Source of the DNA: Rhizobium sp. BK316
Lineage (GTDB): Bacteria; Pseudomonadota; Alphaproteobacteria; Rhizobiales; Rhizobiaceae
Length of the DNA stretch: 64,000 nucleotides
Direction of reading: 5' to 3'
Assembly (NCBI RefSeq): GCF_014193695.1
Contig: NZ_JACHZR010000001.1
Coordinates: 1,153,309-1,217,308 of the forward strand
Below, piece after piece: positions 16,858 to 25,987 of the stretch (its first letter is position 1; every line of letters starts with the position of its first letter). The notes under the pieces were generated by a model. That model worked only from the letters and a program-made list of their open reading frames with translations, was not told the DNA's origin and ran no database searches. A program made the position numbers and the translations under genes.

Positions 16858-18114
16858 ATGTTGAAGAAAAGCCTTGCCGCATTGGCGATATCTGCAGCCC
16901 TGTGGGGTGGCAGCGCACATGCCGAAACCATTTCCGTATTTTGCGCGCCGACGGAATTCGAGCTCTGCACGAACGTTGCCAATGCCTGGAAGGAAAAGAC
17001 GGGCAATGAGGCCAAGATCAACAAAATGCCGGCGCTTCTGGACGACGCGATCCCGATCTATCAGCAGCTGCTCGCCGCCAAATCCAAGGATATCGACGTC
17101 CTCTTCCTCGATGTGATCTGGCTCGGCATGTTCAAGAGCAACCTGCTCGACCTCAAGACAATGATCCCGCAGGCAGACCAGGACAAGCATTTCGCCTCGA
17201 CACTCAATGCGGCCAAGCTCGACGGCAATCTTATTGCCATGCCTGCCTATATGGATGTCGGGCTCATGTTCTACCGCAAAGACCTGCTCGAAAAATACGG
17301 CAAGGCGGCGCCGAAGACCTGGGACGAGCTGGCTGCCACCGCCAAGGAAATTCAGGACAAGGAGAGGGCTGCAGGCTCGGCCGACATGTGGGGTTATGCC
17401 TGGCAGGCCAAAAGCTATGAAGGCCTGACCTGCGACGCGATCGAGCTTGTTGCTTCCAACGGCGGCGGTACCATCATTTCTGACGATGGAAAGGTGACCA
17501 TCGACAATCCGCAGGCTGCCGCGGCGCTCGAAAAAGCGAAGGGCTGGATCGGCTCGATCAGCCCCGAGGGCGTCCTCAACTATGATGAGGAGCAGTCGCG
17601 CGCCGTCTTCGAATCCGGCAACGCAGTCTTCCACCGCAATTGGCCCTATGTCTGGGGCACCTCGCATGAAAAGGGGAGCAATGTCGTCGACAAGGTCGGC
17701 GTGATGCCTTTGCCGGTCGGCAAGGAAGGCGAAAAGTCGAGCGGATGCCTTGGCCCAATGTATTACGGTGTCAACAAATACAGCGCCAAGCCCGAGGTCG
17801 CGGCCGACTTCGTGAACTTCATCACCGGCCCTGATATGCAGAAGATGCGTGCCCTGAAGGCGGCTCTCAACCCGTCGATCCAGGCGCTCTACAGCGATCC
17901 GGAAGTTCTTGAGAAGATACCCTTCCTCAAGGATAACCAGCAGGCCTTCGCCGATAGCGCCGTGCGCCCGTCCGGCTACACCGGCACCAGCTACAACCGC
18001 GTTTCGCAGGCTTTCTACCGTTCGGTCCACGACATGCTTTCTGGCGGTGCCGAGGTCAAGTCCAGCCTGACATCGCTGGCCGGGCGGCTTGAGAAACTGA
18101 AGGAAAGCCGCTGA
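16858..18114 (+). CDS. CUT1-type sugar ABC transporter substrate-binding protein
   Basis: A 418-residue extracellular solute-binding protein of family 1 (maltose/trehalose type). Signal peptide: MLKKSLAALAISAALWGG...AHA. The mature protein opens ETISVFCAPTEFELC and has a family-typical core, DIDVLFLDVIWLGMF, near residues 80-95. The frame is open much further upstream through the promoter, so I chose ATG 16858, which has AGGGA 9 nt upstream and begins the signal peptide. First gene of an operon with one ATPase, two permeases and an acetyltransferase. Confidence 0.88.
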   Translation: MLKKSLAALAISAALWGGSAHAETISVFCAPTEFELCTNVANAWKEKTGNEAKINKMPALLDDAIPIYQQLLAAKSKDIDVLFLDVIWLGMFKSNLLDLKTMIPQADQDKHFASTLNAAKLDGNLIAMPAYMDVGLMFYRKDLLEKYGKAAPKTWDELAATAKEIQDKERAAGSADMWGYAWQAKSYEGLTCDAIELVASNGGGTIISDDGKVTIDNPQAAAALEKAKGWIGSISPEGVLNYDEEQSRAVFESGNAVFHRNWPYVWGTSHEKGSNVVDKVGVMPLPVGKEGEKSSGCLGPMYYGVNKYSAKPEVAADFVNFITGPDMQKMRALKAALNPSIQALYSDPEVLEKIPFLKDNQQAFADSAVRPSGYTGTSYNRVSQAFYRSVHDMLSGGAEVKSSLTSLAGRLEKLKESR

Positions 18115-18223
18115 CGCTCTCCGGATGTCCGGCGGCGGGAACGACCCGCTGCCGGAATGCGTCACTGCCTCGCCACCAAACACGGTGGCGCGCCCTCTGC
18201 CGTCTCATACCCTCAGGTGAACA

Positions 18224-19318
18224 ATGGCATCGGTTTCGCTCGAATCCGTTTCGAAGAATTTTGGTACGCATACTGTTATCCAGAATGTCGACCTGCAGAT
18301 TATCGACGGCGAGTTTGTCGTTTTCGTCGGTCCCTCCGGTTGCGGCAAGTCAACGCTTTTGCGCATCGTCGCCGGCCTGATCTCTGCGTCGAACGGTGTG
18401 GTGAGGATCGGCGGCGACGACGTGACTGATGTGCCTGCCTCCCAGAGAGGCGTAGCCTTCGTCTTCCAGTCTTACGCGCTCTATCCGCATATGAACGTTG
18501 CGCGCAATATCGGCTTCGCGCTTGAGACCCTCGGCATGAACAGGGCCGCTATCAGCGAGAAAGTGCGGTCGGTCGCACGGATGCTGAAGGTCGATCATCT
18601 GCTCGAACGCCGGCCGCGTGAGTTGTCCGGCGGACAGCGCCAGCGCGTGGCGATCGGCCGGGCCCTGGTACGCCAGCCCGAAATCTTCCTCTTCGATGAG
18701 CCGCTGTCCAATCTCGATTCGGATCTGCGAATGGAGATGCGCATGGAGATCGCCAAGCTCCACGACGATCTGCAGACGACGATGATCTATGTCACCCATG
18801 ACCAATCGGAAGCGATGACGCTTGCCGACCGGATCGTCGTTCTCAATCACGGACGCATCGAGCAGGTCGGCACACCGAAGGAACTCTACCACAGCCCCGA
18901 CAACCGCTTTGTTGCAGGCTTCATCGGCAGCCCCCGCATGAACTTCCTGTCGGTACAGGCAACATCAACCAAAGTGACTGGACCGGGCGGTCTCGTCATC
19001 GACGCAGGTACCGAGGGCCAAACCATCACCGAAATCGGCATACGGTCGGAAGCGATCCAGCTGGTGAAGGCTGGGGATGGGCGAATGACCTGCGTGCTCG
19101 AACGTATTGAGGATCTTGGCCACGAGCATTTCGCCTATTGCCGCATCAACGGCGACGTCATCTGGGTTGTCCGCGTCAATGTCGAGCCGCCAAAGGAACT
19201 GATCGGCAAGGAGGTCGGCCTGAATTTCCGGGATGCTGCGATCTTTGCCTTCGCCGCCGACGGAAAACGCCTCATTCTCAATCGCCAGGCAGGCGTGATC
19301 GAAGGAGCGCGGCAATGA
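18224..19318 (+). CDS. CUT1-type ABC transporter ATP-binding protein (UgpC/MalK-like)
   Basis: A 364-residue ATPase with the classical domain at residues 1-235 (Walker A GPSGCGKST, signature LSGGQRQRVAIGRAL, Walker B IFLFDEPLSNLDSDLR, switch YVTHDQSEAMT) and a C-terminal TOBE/MalK-type regulatory domain (residues 240-360; ITEIGIRSEAIQLV). It energises import through the two permeases that follow, and in this family one ATPase homodimer serves the complex. AGGTGA precedes the ATG; the next gene overlaps by 4 nt. Confidence 0.9.
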   Translation: MASVSLESVSKNFGTHTVIQNVDLQIIDGEFVVFVGPSGCGKSTLLRIVAGLISASNGVVRIGGDDVTDVPASQRGVAFVFQSYALYPHMNVARNIGFALETLGMNRAAISEKVRSVARMLKVDHLLERRPRELSGGQRQRVAIGRALVRQPEIFLFDEPLSNLDSDLRMEMRMEIAKLHDDLQTTMIYVTHDQSEAMTLADRIVVLNHGRIEQVGTPKELYHSPDNRFVAGFIGSPRMNFLSVQATSTKVTGPGGLVIDAGTEGQTITEIGIRSEAIQLVKAGDGRMTCVLERIEDLGHEHFAYCRINGDVIWVVRVNVEPPKELIGKEVGLNFRDAAIFAFAADGKRLILNRQAGVIEGARQ

Positions 19319-20205
19319 GTGCCCGGCTCGCCCGCCGCGACCATCGTGCGGCCTGGCTGTTTCTGCTGCCGGTCATCATCGTCATGCTGGTCGTCGCCCT
19401 CTGGCCGCTCGGCCGCACCTTCTTCTTCGCCTTCACCGATGCCTATCTTGACGATCCCTCCGTCTATTCAATGACAGGGATCGACAACTTTCTTGAGGTC
19501 ATCAACGACCGCAGCTGGTGGATTGCCGTCAAGAACACGCTGATCTTCACGGTCATCTCGGTGGCGATCGAGACAGTTCTCGGCCTGGCGATAGCGCTTC
19601 TCGTCAATGAAGCCATTCCGGGCCGCGGGCTGGTGCGCGCCGCGATCCTCGTGCCCTGGGCGATCCCGGTCGTCGTCTCGACGAAGATCTGGGAATGGAT
19701 GCTGAACGACCAATTCGGCGTTATCAATAAAGTCTTCATCGGCCTCGGCCTCATCGATCACGGCATCCCCTGGACGGCGAGCGGATCGCTGCTGATGGGC
19801 GTCGTGATCTTCGTCGACGTGTGGATGACGACCCCGTTCATGGTTCTGCTCATCCTGGCAGGCCTGCAGCTGATATCATCGGAGATATTCGAGGCAGCGG
19901 AGGTCGACGGCATTCCCGCATGGAAGCGCTTCTGGTCGATCACCCTGCCGATGCTGCGCCCGGCGATCGGCGTAGCGGTCCTCTTCCGCGTCCTCGATGC
20001 GTTGAGGATGTTCGACCTTGCCTATGTGATGGCGGCGAGCAACGAGAGCGTCATGACCGTCTCCATCTACGCACGCGACCGGCTGATCAGCTTCCAGGAG
20101 CTCGGCATCGGCTCGGCGGCATCGACCTGGGTCTTCCTGCTCGTCGCGTTTGTCGCCATCATCATCATCGGGGTCCTTCGCCTCGACAGAGCCGCGGGGA
20201 CCTGA
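19315..20205 (+). CDS. Sugar ABC transporter permease (UgpA/MalF-like)
   Basis: A 296-residue membrane protein with about six hydrophobic helices. The ATPase-coupling EAA loop is visible as EAAEVDGIPAWKRFWSITLPML near residues 195-215. The start is the ATG at 19315, which overlaps the ATPase stop (ATGA); the open frame upstream lies inside the ATPase gene. Its C-terminus is short, ending about 20 residues after the last helix. Confidence 0.88.
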   Translation: MSARLARRDHRAAWLFLLPVIIVMLVVALWPLGRTFFFAFTDAYLDDPSVYSMTGIDNFLEVINDRSWWIAVKNTLIFTVISVAIETVLGLAIALLVNEAIPGRGLVRAAILVPWAIPVVVSTKIWEWMLNDQFGVINKVFIGLGLIDHGIPWTASGSLLMGVVIFVDVWMTTPFMVLLILAGLQLISSEIFEAAEVDGIPAWKRFWSITLPMLRPAIGVAVLFRVLDALRMFDLAYVMAASNESVMTVSIYARDRLISFQELGIGSAASTWVFLLVAFVAIIIIGVLRLDRAAGT

Positions 20206-20210
20206 GCGAC

Positions 20211-21089
20211 ATGGCCGATGCAATCATCCCGAAGACCGTCCGCAAGCCTGCCTCCTACTTCCGGATGCGGCGACGTGTCGTGCGAAGCCTGCAGATCCTG
20301 GCCCTTTTGCTCGTCCTGTTCTATACGCTGTTTCCCTATTATTGGGCCTTCGTTTCCTCGACGAAGCAAGGCTCGGCGCTCTATCAATCCGCGCTGATGC
20401 CGGCGTTCGACTTCACCTACTATCGCCAGCTGATCGACAATCCTGTTTTCATGGGCTCGCTGCTGAACTCGGCCTATGTCGCGGTCTCAACCACGTTCCT
20501 GTCGCTCGTCATCGGGCTTAGCGCCGCTTACGCATTGGGGCGCATCGACTTTCCGCAACGGCGCACAATCCTGATGATCGTGCTGATGATCTCGATCTTC
20601 CCGCAGGTCGTTGTCCTCTCCGGCATGTTCGAGCTGATCAACTGGATGGGCCTGTTCAACCGGCCAAGCGCGCTCGTCCTTACCTATCTCCTGTCGACCG
20701 TGCCGTTCACGACCTGGATCCTGACCACCTTCATCCGCGAATTTCCAAGGGAGCTGGAAGAGGCTGCGATCATCGACGGCTGCTCACATTTTAGAATTCT
20801 GACGAAGATCCTGCTGCCGCTCATGGGACCTTCGCTCGCGAGCACCGGCATTCTTGCCTTCATCCTGGCGTGGAATGAGTTTCTCTTCGCGCTGACCTTC
20901 ACCCTGACGGACGAGAACCGGACCGTGCCGGTTGCGATCGGCCTGATCGCAGGTAACACCCGGTACGAATATCCGTTCGGCCAGATCATGGCCGCATCCG
21001 TTACCGTGACGCTGCCGCTGATCATCATCGTTTTGATCTTCCAGAGGCGTATCGTTGCTGGCCTGACAGCAGGTGCCATCAAAGGATGA
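20211..21089 (+). CDS. Sugar ABC transporter permease (UgpE/MalG-like)
   Basis: A 292-residue membrane protein. The ATPase-coupling loop reads EEAAIIDGCSHFRILTKILLPLM near residues 183-205, and the C-terminal motif is FQRRIVAGLTAGAIKG, the typical end of MalG-like permeases. The ATG at 20211 lies 5 nt after the previous stop. It completes the heterodimeric channel of this importer. Confidence 0.89.
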   Translation: MADAIIPKTVRKPASYFRMRRRVVRSLQILALLLVLFYTLFPYYWAFVSSTKQGSALYQSALMPAFDFTYYRQLIDNPVFMGSLLNSAYVAVSTTFLSLVIGLSAAYALGRIDFPQRRTILMIVLMISIFPQVVVLSGMFELINWMGLFNRPSALVLTYLLSTVPFTTWILTTFIREFPRELEEAAIIDGCSHFRILTKILLPLMGPSLASTGILAFILAWNEFLFALTFTLTDENRTVPVAIGLIAGNTRYEYPFGQIMAASVTVTLPLIIIVLIFQRRIVAGLTAGAIKG

Positions 21090-21103
21090 CAAAGGAATAA
21101 ACC

Positions 21104-21607
21104 ATGGACATGCTGGTAAAACTCTACGAACTGAAGGCCGATCCTGAACTCGATGCGCGCATCGCCGAACAGGGTATCACCATCCGGCGTGTTCTTGCGC
21201 CGGAGTTGAGCGCTCTGACGGCCTGGATCGAGCCGCGCTTCGGATCCGGCTGGGTCGCGGAAGCGACGGTCGCCACCATGCGCCAGCCCCCCACTTGCTT
21301 CATTGCAATCCGGAACGACGAACTCATCGGCTTTGCCTGCCACGACGCAACCGCCAAGGGCTTCTTCGGGCCGACCGGCGTCGATACGGCCGCCCGCGGC
21401 AACGGTGTCGGCCACGCTCTGCTGCTGACCACGCTTCTAGATATGTACGCGCAGGGCTATGCCTACGGGGTAATCGGGGGCGCCGGTCCGATGGAGTTCT
21501 ACCGTCGAAACGTCGGGGCAATCCCGATCGAAGGCTCGGACCCGGGCATCTATCGCGGCATGCTGCCGCTTGCCCAACCGAGCGGCATTTCGAATTCGGA
21601 CCACTAG
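21104..21607 (+). CDS. GNAT-family N-acetyltransferase
   Basis: A 167-residue GNAT acetyltransferase. Motif A, which binds acetyl-CoA, is seen as AARGNGVGHALLLTTLLDM near residues 93-110, after the central strand CFIAIRNDELIGFACHD. AAAGGAA precedes the ATG, 14 nt after the last permease gene, so it belongs to the transport operon. It may acetylate the imported compound (for example an amino sugar) or a product of it; no substrate can be read from the sequence. A glycosidase or kinase, which would be more usual at this place, is absent. Confidence 0.8.
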   Translation: MDMLVKLYELKADPELDARIAEQGITIRRVLAPELSALTAWIEPRFGSGWVAEATVATMRQPPTCFIAIRNDELIGFACHDATAKGFFGPTGVDTAARGNGVGHALLLTTLLDMYAQGYAYGVIGGAGPMEFYRRNVGAIPIEGSDPGIYRGMLPLAQPSGISNSDH

Positions 21608-22090
21608 GTCGTCCCCCGTGAAGAACGGGTAACGTATTGAATCAGCGTTTTTATCCAGAGTTCTGCAGTATTGAACGAAGCCGCTTTCGCGGCATTTGGA
21701 GCGCGGGATTTGCATGATGCGCGTTAGAACGAACGCTATTTGACGGAGAACCGTTCGCGGCAGGGCAACTCGTAAATGTCCTGCCGCGTTGGTCCGTGCC
21801 GGCAGGCAGCATCCATGTCGGTTTATCCGAAGGCTCATTCGTTCACCCAAATTTTCGCGTTCGCAGCCACAGAGACACGCGGGACGGCTGCTCACCGGTC
21901 GTGATCCAATCGCCAAACCAACTTCTCTCGCTCCAGGGTCAGGTCGCGAGGGCTGGGTTCAGGCAGCCGCATCGTGACATGTGGATTGGCAAGCTGCCGT
22001 ACCTTTTGGGAGTTAGCTGAAACCGATGATCATATTTTGAGCAGCTCTTACTAAATTGACGAATTCCCTGTGCTTTTTTGAGCATTCGGG
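21608..22090. other. Intergenic stretch without a recognisable gene
   Basis: No frame here shows a recognisable protein. A stem of 9 bp, CGCGGCAGG (21756-21764) with CCTGCCGCG (21780-21788) and a 15-nt loop, could fold in RNA but has no U-tract. The last 80 bp should hold the promoter of the GntR/FCD gene; no convincing -35/-10 pair was found. Confidence 0.4.
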
Positions 22091-22870
22091 ATGTCCACAT
22101 CGTGGCCTTCCTCGCGATTTCAAACTGGCATGAAAGCTGCGTGTCAGCTTTGTATGCAAGATGGAAATACACAACAGCCGACGCAGATCAACATCGAGGC
22201 GTCCATTGTCTCCGGCATCTTGTCGGCGCGTATTCGTCCCGGCACACGGCTTGGTGAAAGCCAACTAGCCACACTATTCGATGTGTCTCGTACCCGCATC
22301 CGCGAAGCTATGATGAGGCTGGAAACACGCGGCATCGTTACGGTGTTTCCCCGGCGGGGTTGGTACGTCGTCGAACCCTCCGCCGAAGAGGCGATGAAGG
22401 TTTATTCGGCGCGGCGCGTTATCGAATTCGGTCTTTTACGCAATATGAGCCATCTGCCGGATGCCGGCCTCAAGATGTTATCCGATCACCTTGCCGAGGA
22501 GAGGCAAGCGATGGCCGAAGGCGATCGCCAGCGATTGACTGTGCTGATGGCCGACTTCCACATCCGCATTGCTGAAATCGCTGGCAATGAGATCATTGTA
22601 GAAACACTGCGTGACCTCACGGCACGCACAATCCTCATCTCGATGCTGTATCAGTCCGATTTTCACGCCAGCCAATCACACGACGGGCACTGCCGCATTT
22701 TCGCGGCCATGCAGGTGGGAGACTTCAGCGGTGCCGCCGAATATGCCGTCCAGCACCTCAACGAGGTGGAAACGGGTCTCGATCTGACACGTCGTCCCGA
22801 TCCTTTGGCAGCCCTGCGCACGTCACTCTCACTTCCCCCATCGAACTGGAAAACCAAGAAGGAACAATAG
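22091..22870 (+). CDS. GntR-family transcriptional regulator (FadR/FCD subfamily)
   Basis: About 259 residues from the first ATG; ATG 22130 or 22154 are possible later starts, and none has a good ribosome site. A winged helix occupies residues 33-95 (LFDVSRTRIREAMMRLETRGIVTVFPRRGWYVV) and an all-helical FCD effector domain residues 105-235. In that domain the metal/ligand residues of the family appear in ADFHIRIAEIAGN and in the final histidine pair. It precedes an amino-acid ABC operon by 1 nt and is probably co-transcribed with it and controls it. Confidence 0.83.
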   Translation: MSTSWPSSRFQTGMKAACQLCMQDGNTQQPTQINIEASIVSGILSARIRPGTRLGESQLATLFDVSRTRIREAMMRLETRGIVTVFPRRGWYVVEPSAEEAMKVYSARRVIEFGLLRNMSHLPDAGLKMLSDHLAEERQAMAEGDRQRLTVLMADFHIRIAEIAGNEIIVETLRDLTARTILISMLYQSDFHASQSHDGHCRIFAAMQVGDFSGAAEYAVQHLNEVETGLDLTRRPDPLAALRTSLSLPPSNWKTKKEQ

Positions 22871-22871
22871 C

Positions 22872-23657
22872 ATGCTAACGAAACGTCTTTTTATTGTTAC
22901 CGCAACATTGGCAGCCGGAATTTGCTTCGCCGCCCCGTCCTTTGCCGATGTTCTGAGCGACATCGCCGGTCGCGGGACGATCCGCGTTGCGGTCCCGCAG
23001 GATTTTCCGCCCTTCGGTAGCGTTGGCACGGATATGGCTCCGCAGGGATACGATATCGATGTCGCCAATCTGATCGGTGACAAGCTCGGTGTGAAAGTCG
23101 AGTTGGTGCCGGTCACCAGTGCCAACCGCGTTCCTTATCTGCAGACCAACAAGGTCGATCTGGTCATCTCGAGCCTTGGCAAGAACCCGGACCGTGAAAA
23201 GGTCATCGACTTCTCGACCGCCTATGCGCCTTTCTTCAACGGCGTCTTCGCTCCGGACTCGGTTGCCGTCGCCAAGGCGGAAGATTTGTCCGGCAAGACC
23301 ATTGGAGTCACCCGTGGCGCCGTCGAGGACCTGGAATTGACTAAGGTAGCTCCGGCCGATGCGACCATCAAGCGCTACGAGGACAATAACGGAACGATCT
23401 CGGCCTTCCTCGCCGGTCAGGTAGAAGCCGTGGCGACGGGCAATGTCGTGGCCGCCGCCATTCTCGCCAAGAACCCGCCAAAGCGTCCAGAGCTGAAGTT
23501 CCTGATTAAGAACTCCCCCTGCTATATCGGCCTGAACAAGGAACAGCCAGCGTTGCTGGAAAAGGTCAACGCTATCATCGCTACTGCAAAGACCGATGGT
23601 TCGCTGAATGCCATCGCGCAGAAATGGCTGAAAACCGATCTTCCGAAAGATCTCTGA
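22872..23657 (+). CDS. Amino acid ABC transporter substrate-binding protein
   Basis: A 261-residue family 3 solute-binding protein. Signal peptide: MLTKRLFIVTATLAAGICFAAPSFA. The mature domain has GTIRVAVPQDFPPFGSVG, the Arg-containing ligand motif VDLVISSLGKNPDREKVIDFS, and CYIGLNKEQPALLEKVNAI near the end. It starts 1 nt after the GntR stop. First structural gene of the second polar-amino-acid operon in the window. Confidence 0.89.
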   Translation: MLTKRLFIVTATLAAGICFAAPSFADVLSDIAGRGTIRVAVPQDFPPFGSVGTDMAPQGYDIDVANLIGDKLGVKVELVPVTSANRVPYLQTNKVDLVISSLGKNPDREKVIDFSTAYAPFFNGVFAPDSVAVAKAEDLSGKTIGVTRGAVEDLELTKVAPADATIKRYEDNNGTISAFLAGQVEAVATGNVVAAAILAKNPPKRPELKFLIKNSPCYIGLNKEQPALLEKVNAIIATAKTDGSLNAIAQKWLKTDLPKDL

Positions 23658-23736
23658 CCAACCCGTCAATGCACGCGCCGGCCTCGTCTGATCCGGATCC
23701 GGCGCATGCTTTGTCCTCCCCGAAAGGAAATATCGG

Positions 23737-24408
23737 GTGAAATATACATTCGATTTTGGATGGCTTTTCGAATATTATCCGCAGATCATCAGGGGCATCG
23801 CCGTCACGCTGGAATTGATTGCGGTCGGCGGGGTTCTCGGTATCGCACTTGGCATATTCTGCGCTTGGGTGCGCGCGCTCGGCCCGAAATGGCTGCGGCC
23901 GCCTGTTGCCGCCTATGTGGAACTCATTCGTAATACGCCATTCCTCATACAATTGTTTTTTGTCTTTTTCGGCCTGCCGTCGCTCGGTCTGCAACTGTCG
24001 GAACTGAGCGCGGCCAACATCGCCATGGTCGTCAACCTCGGCGCCTATAGCTGCGAGATCATCCGCGCCGGTATTCAGGCGACGCCCAAAGGGCAATTCG
24101 AGGCGGGCGCCAGTCTGGCTATGAGCCGCTTCGAGACCTTCCGGCATGTAGTACTAGTGCCGTCGTTGCAGCGCATATGGCCAGCACTTTCCTCCCAAGT
24201 GGTGATCGTCATGCTCGGCTCGTCTGTGGTATCGCAGATTGCTGCTGAAGATTTGACATTTGCTGCCAACTTCATCCAGTCGCGCACGTTCCGCGCTTTC
24301 GAAGCCTATATGGTTTCTACCGCCATCTATCTTGTGCTCGCAATTTTTCTCCGGCAGGCACTCGGCGTTGTCGGCGGCTTCATCTTCCCGCGCAGGATTG
24401 CAACATGA
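23737..24408 (+). CDS. Amino acid ABC transporter permease
   Basis: A 223-residue HisM/GlnP-type membrane protein. The start is a GTG at 23737 with AAAGGAAA upstream. The conserved segment VELIRNTPFLIQLFFVFFGLP is near residue 66, and the ATPase-contact loop is FEAGASLAMSRFETFRHVVLVP near residue 118. Its stop overlaps the next permease by ATGA. Confidence 0.88.
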   Translation: MKYTFDFGWLFEYYPQIIRGIAVTLELIAVGGVLGIALGIFCAWVRALGPKWLRPPVAAYVELIRNTPFLIQLFFVFFGLPSLGLQLSELSAANIAMVVNLGAYSCEIIRAGIQATPKGQFEAGASLAMSRFETFRHVVLVPSLQRIWPALSSQVVIVMLGSSVVSQIAAEDLTFAANFIQSRTFRAFEAYMVSTAIYLVLAIFLRQALGVVGGFIFPRRIAT

Positions 24409-25064
24409 TCGAATTTACCACCTGGGATATCCTCAGAAATCTCCTGCTGGCGACTCGTTGGACCGTCCTGCTTTCCCTCGTCTCTTTCATCGGCGGTGGT
24501 ATCGTCGGGCTGTTGCTGCTCTTCGCGCGAATTTCTCTGAAAAAGTGGCTCCGGACATTCGCGAAATACTATGTCGAACTGTTTCAGGGCACGCCGCTGT
24601 TGATGCAACTCTTCATCGCCTTCTTCGGACTTGGCCTGTTCGGTATCGATGTTCCAGCCTGGTTGGCGGCGGGCCTGACGCTGGTATTATGGACGGCGGC
24701 GTTCCTGACGGAGATCTGGCGCGGCTGTGTCGAGGCCGTTGCGAAAGGCCAGTGGGAGGCGTCCGCAAGTCTGGCGATGGGCCGCCTTCAGCAGATGCGT
24801 TACGTCATCCTGCCGCAAGCCATGCGAGTCGCCGTGCCGCCGACGGTCGGCTTCATCGTGCAGGTGATCAAGGGCACCGCGGTCACCTCCATCATCGGTT
24901 TCGTGGAACTGTCCAAGGCCGGAACGGTAGTCACCAACGCCACCTTCCAGCCCTTCGTGGTCTATGGCCTCGTCGCCCTCATCTATTTCGCCCTGTGCTG
25001 GCCTTTGTCGAAGAGCAGCCAGATTCTCGAAAGGAAGCTTAATGTCGCTCATCGAAATCACTGA
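24405..25064 (+). CDS. Amino acid ABC transporter permease, second subunit
   Basis: A 219-residue membrane protein of the same family, with VELFQGTPLLMQLFIAFFGLG near residue 58 and the coupling loop WEASASLAMGRLQQMRYVILP near residue 116. It overlaps the upstream permease by 4 nt, and its 3' end overlaps the start of the ATPase gene by 23 nt, so the four transport genes are one transcription unit. Confidence 0.88.
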   Translation: MIEFTTWDILRNLLLATRWTVLLSLVSFIGGGIVGLLLLFARISLKKWLRTFAKYYVELFQGTPLLMQLFIAFFGLGLFGIDVPAWLAAGLTLVLWTAAFLTEIWRGCVEAVAKGQWEASASLAMGRLQQMRYVILPQAMRVAVPPTVGFIVQVIKGTAVTSIIGFVELSKAGTVVTNATFQPFVVYGLVALIYFALCWPLSKSSQILERKLNVAHRNH

Positions 25065-25767
25065 AGTCCGCAAGAGCTACGGCGCGAACGAGGTTCTGAA
25101 AGGCATCAACCTCGATGTCGAACCCGGTGAAGTCATTGCGATCATCGGCAAGAGCGGTTCCGGAAAATCGACGCTGCTTCGCTGCATCAACGGGCTGGAG
25201 ACCATTTCGGCCGGTTCGATTTCGGTCGCCGGGGCGCAATTACTGGAGGACGAGGTTCATCTCAAGGCTCTGCGCCTGAAGGTTGGCATGATCTTCCAGC
25301 AGTTCAATCTCTTTCCGCATCAGACCGTGGGCGGCAATGTCGTGCTGTCGCAGATGGTGGTGAAAAAGACGCCGAAGCGCGAGGCGGAAACCATCGCCCG
25401 CAAGATGCTGGAGCGTGTCGGTCTGGCGCACAAGTTCGACGCCTATCCGGACGAATTGTCGGGCGGTCAGCAACAGCGGGTGGCGGTCGCGCGGGCACTT
25501 GCCATGCAGCCAATTGCCCTGCTGTGCGATGAAATCACGTCGGCACTCGATCCCGAGTTGGTGGCTGAGGTCTTATCGGTGGTCCGCGAACTCGCTTCCG
25601 AAGGCATGACCCTTTTGATGGTGACTCACGAAATGAAATTCGCCCGCGACGTCTGCTCGCGTGTCGTATTCATGCACGAGGGAAGGGTGCATGAAATCGG
25701 CCCGCCGGAAGAGGTGTTCGCCAATCCCCAAACCCAAGAGCTAAGGCAATTCCTCGGAGTGCATTGA
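25042..25767 (+). CDS. Amino acid ABC transporter ATP-binding protein (GlnQ-like)
   Basis: A 241-residue ATPase: Walker A GKSGSGKST, Q-loop MIFQQFNLFPHQT, signature LSGGQQQRVAVARAL, Walker B IALLCDEITSALDPE, H-loop VTHEMKFAR. The start is ATG 25042 with AAGGAAG just upstream; the frame is open to 24964 inside the permease gene. Walker B has CDEI where most relatives have FDEP, a small deviation that keeps the catalytic Asp-Glu pair. Confidence 0.9.
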   Translation: MSLIEITEVRKSYGANEVLKGINLDVEPGEVIAIIGKSGSGKSTLLRCINGLETISAGSISVAGAQLLEDEVHLKALRLKVGMIFQQFNLFPHQTVGGNVVLSQMVVKKTPKREAETIARKMLERVGLAHKFDAYPDELSGGQQQRVAVARALAMQPIALLCDEITSALDPELVAEVLSVVRELASEGMTLLMVTHEMKFARDVCSRVVFMHEGRVHEIGPPEEVFANPQTQELRQFLGVH

Positions 25768-25775
25768 AAATTTCG

Positions 25776-25793
25776 ACATGTTCTAAAACATGT
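25776..25793 (+). terminator. Small hairpin after the ABC operon, possible terminator
   Basis: ACATGTT-CTAA-AACATGT gives a perfect 7-bp stem with a 4-nt loop, 8 nt after the ATPase stop. The stem is AT-rich and no T-run follows, so it is a weak candidate for an intrinsic terminator and may instead stabilise the transcript end. Confidence 0.3.
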
Positions 25794-25987
25794 GGAGGCA
25801 GAATTTGTGAATAGGCTTCCGTCGTCAGCTCCGATTTTTGGAGGATCAGGCCCTACCTATTGGCATTCTTCTTTTCAGCGCTCGAGCCTTCTCAAATCCT
25901 GGAGGCTGCGGTTGGACCAGTGAACTCGATTGACTGCCAAACGACATAAGCCCCATTCTGCGAACGAGCATGAAGTGCGCGAACGTT

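Noticed and set aside
16690..18183. 497-codon minus-strand frame over the CUT1 binding protein
   Set aside because: No domain features; it mirrors the coding frame of the binding protein and crosses its promoter.
21756..21788. 9-bp GC-rich stem in the gap before the GntR/FCD gene
   Set aside because: The 15-nt loop and lack of a T-run do not support a terminator or riboswitch, and no aptamer-like conservation can be judged.
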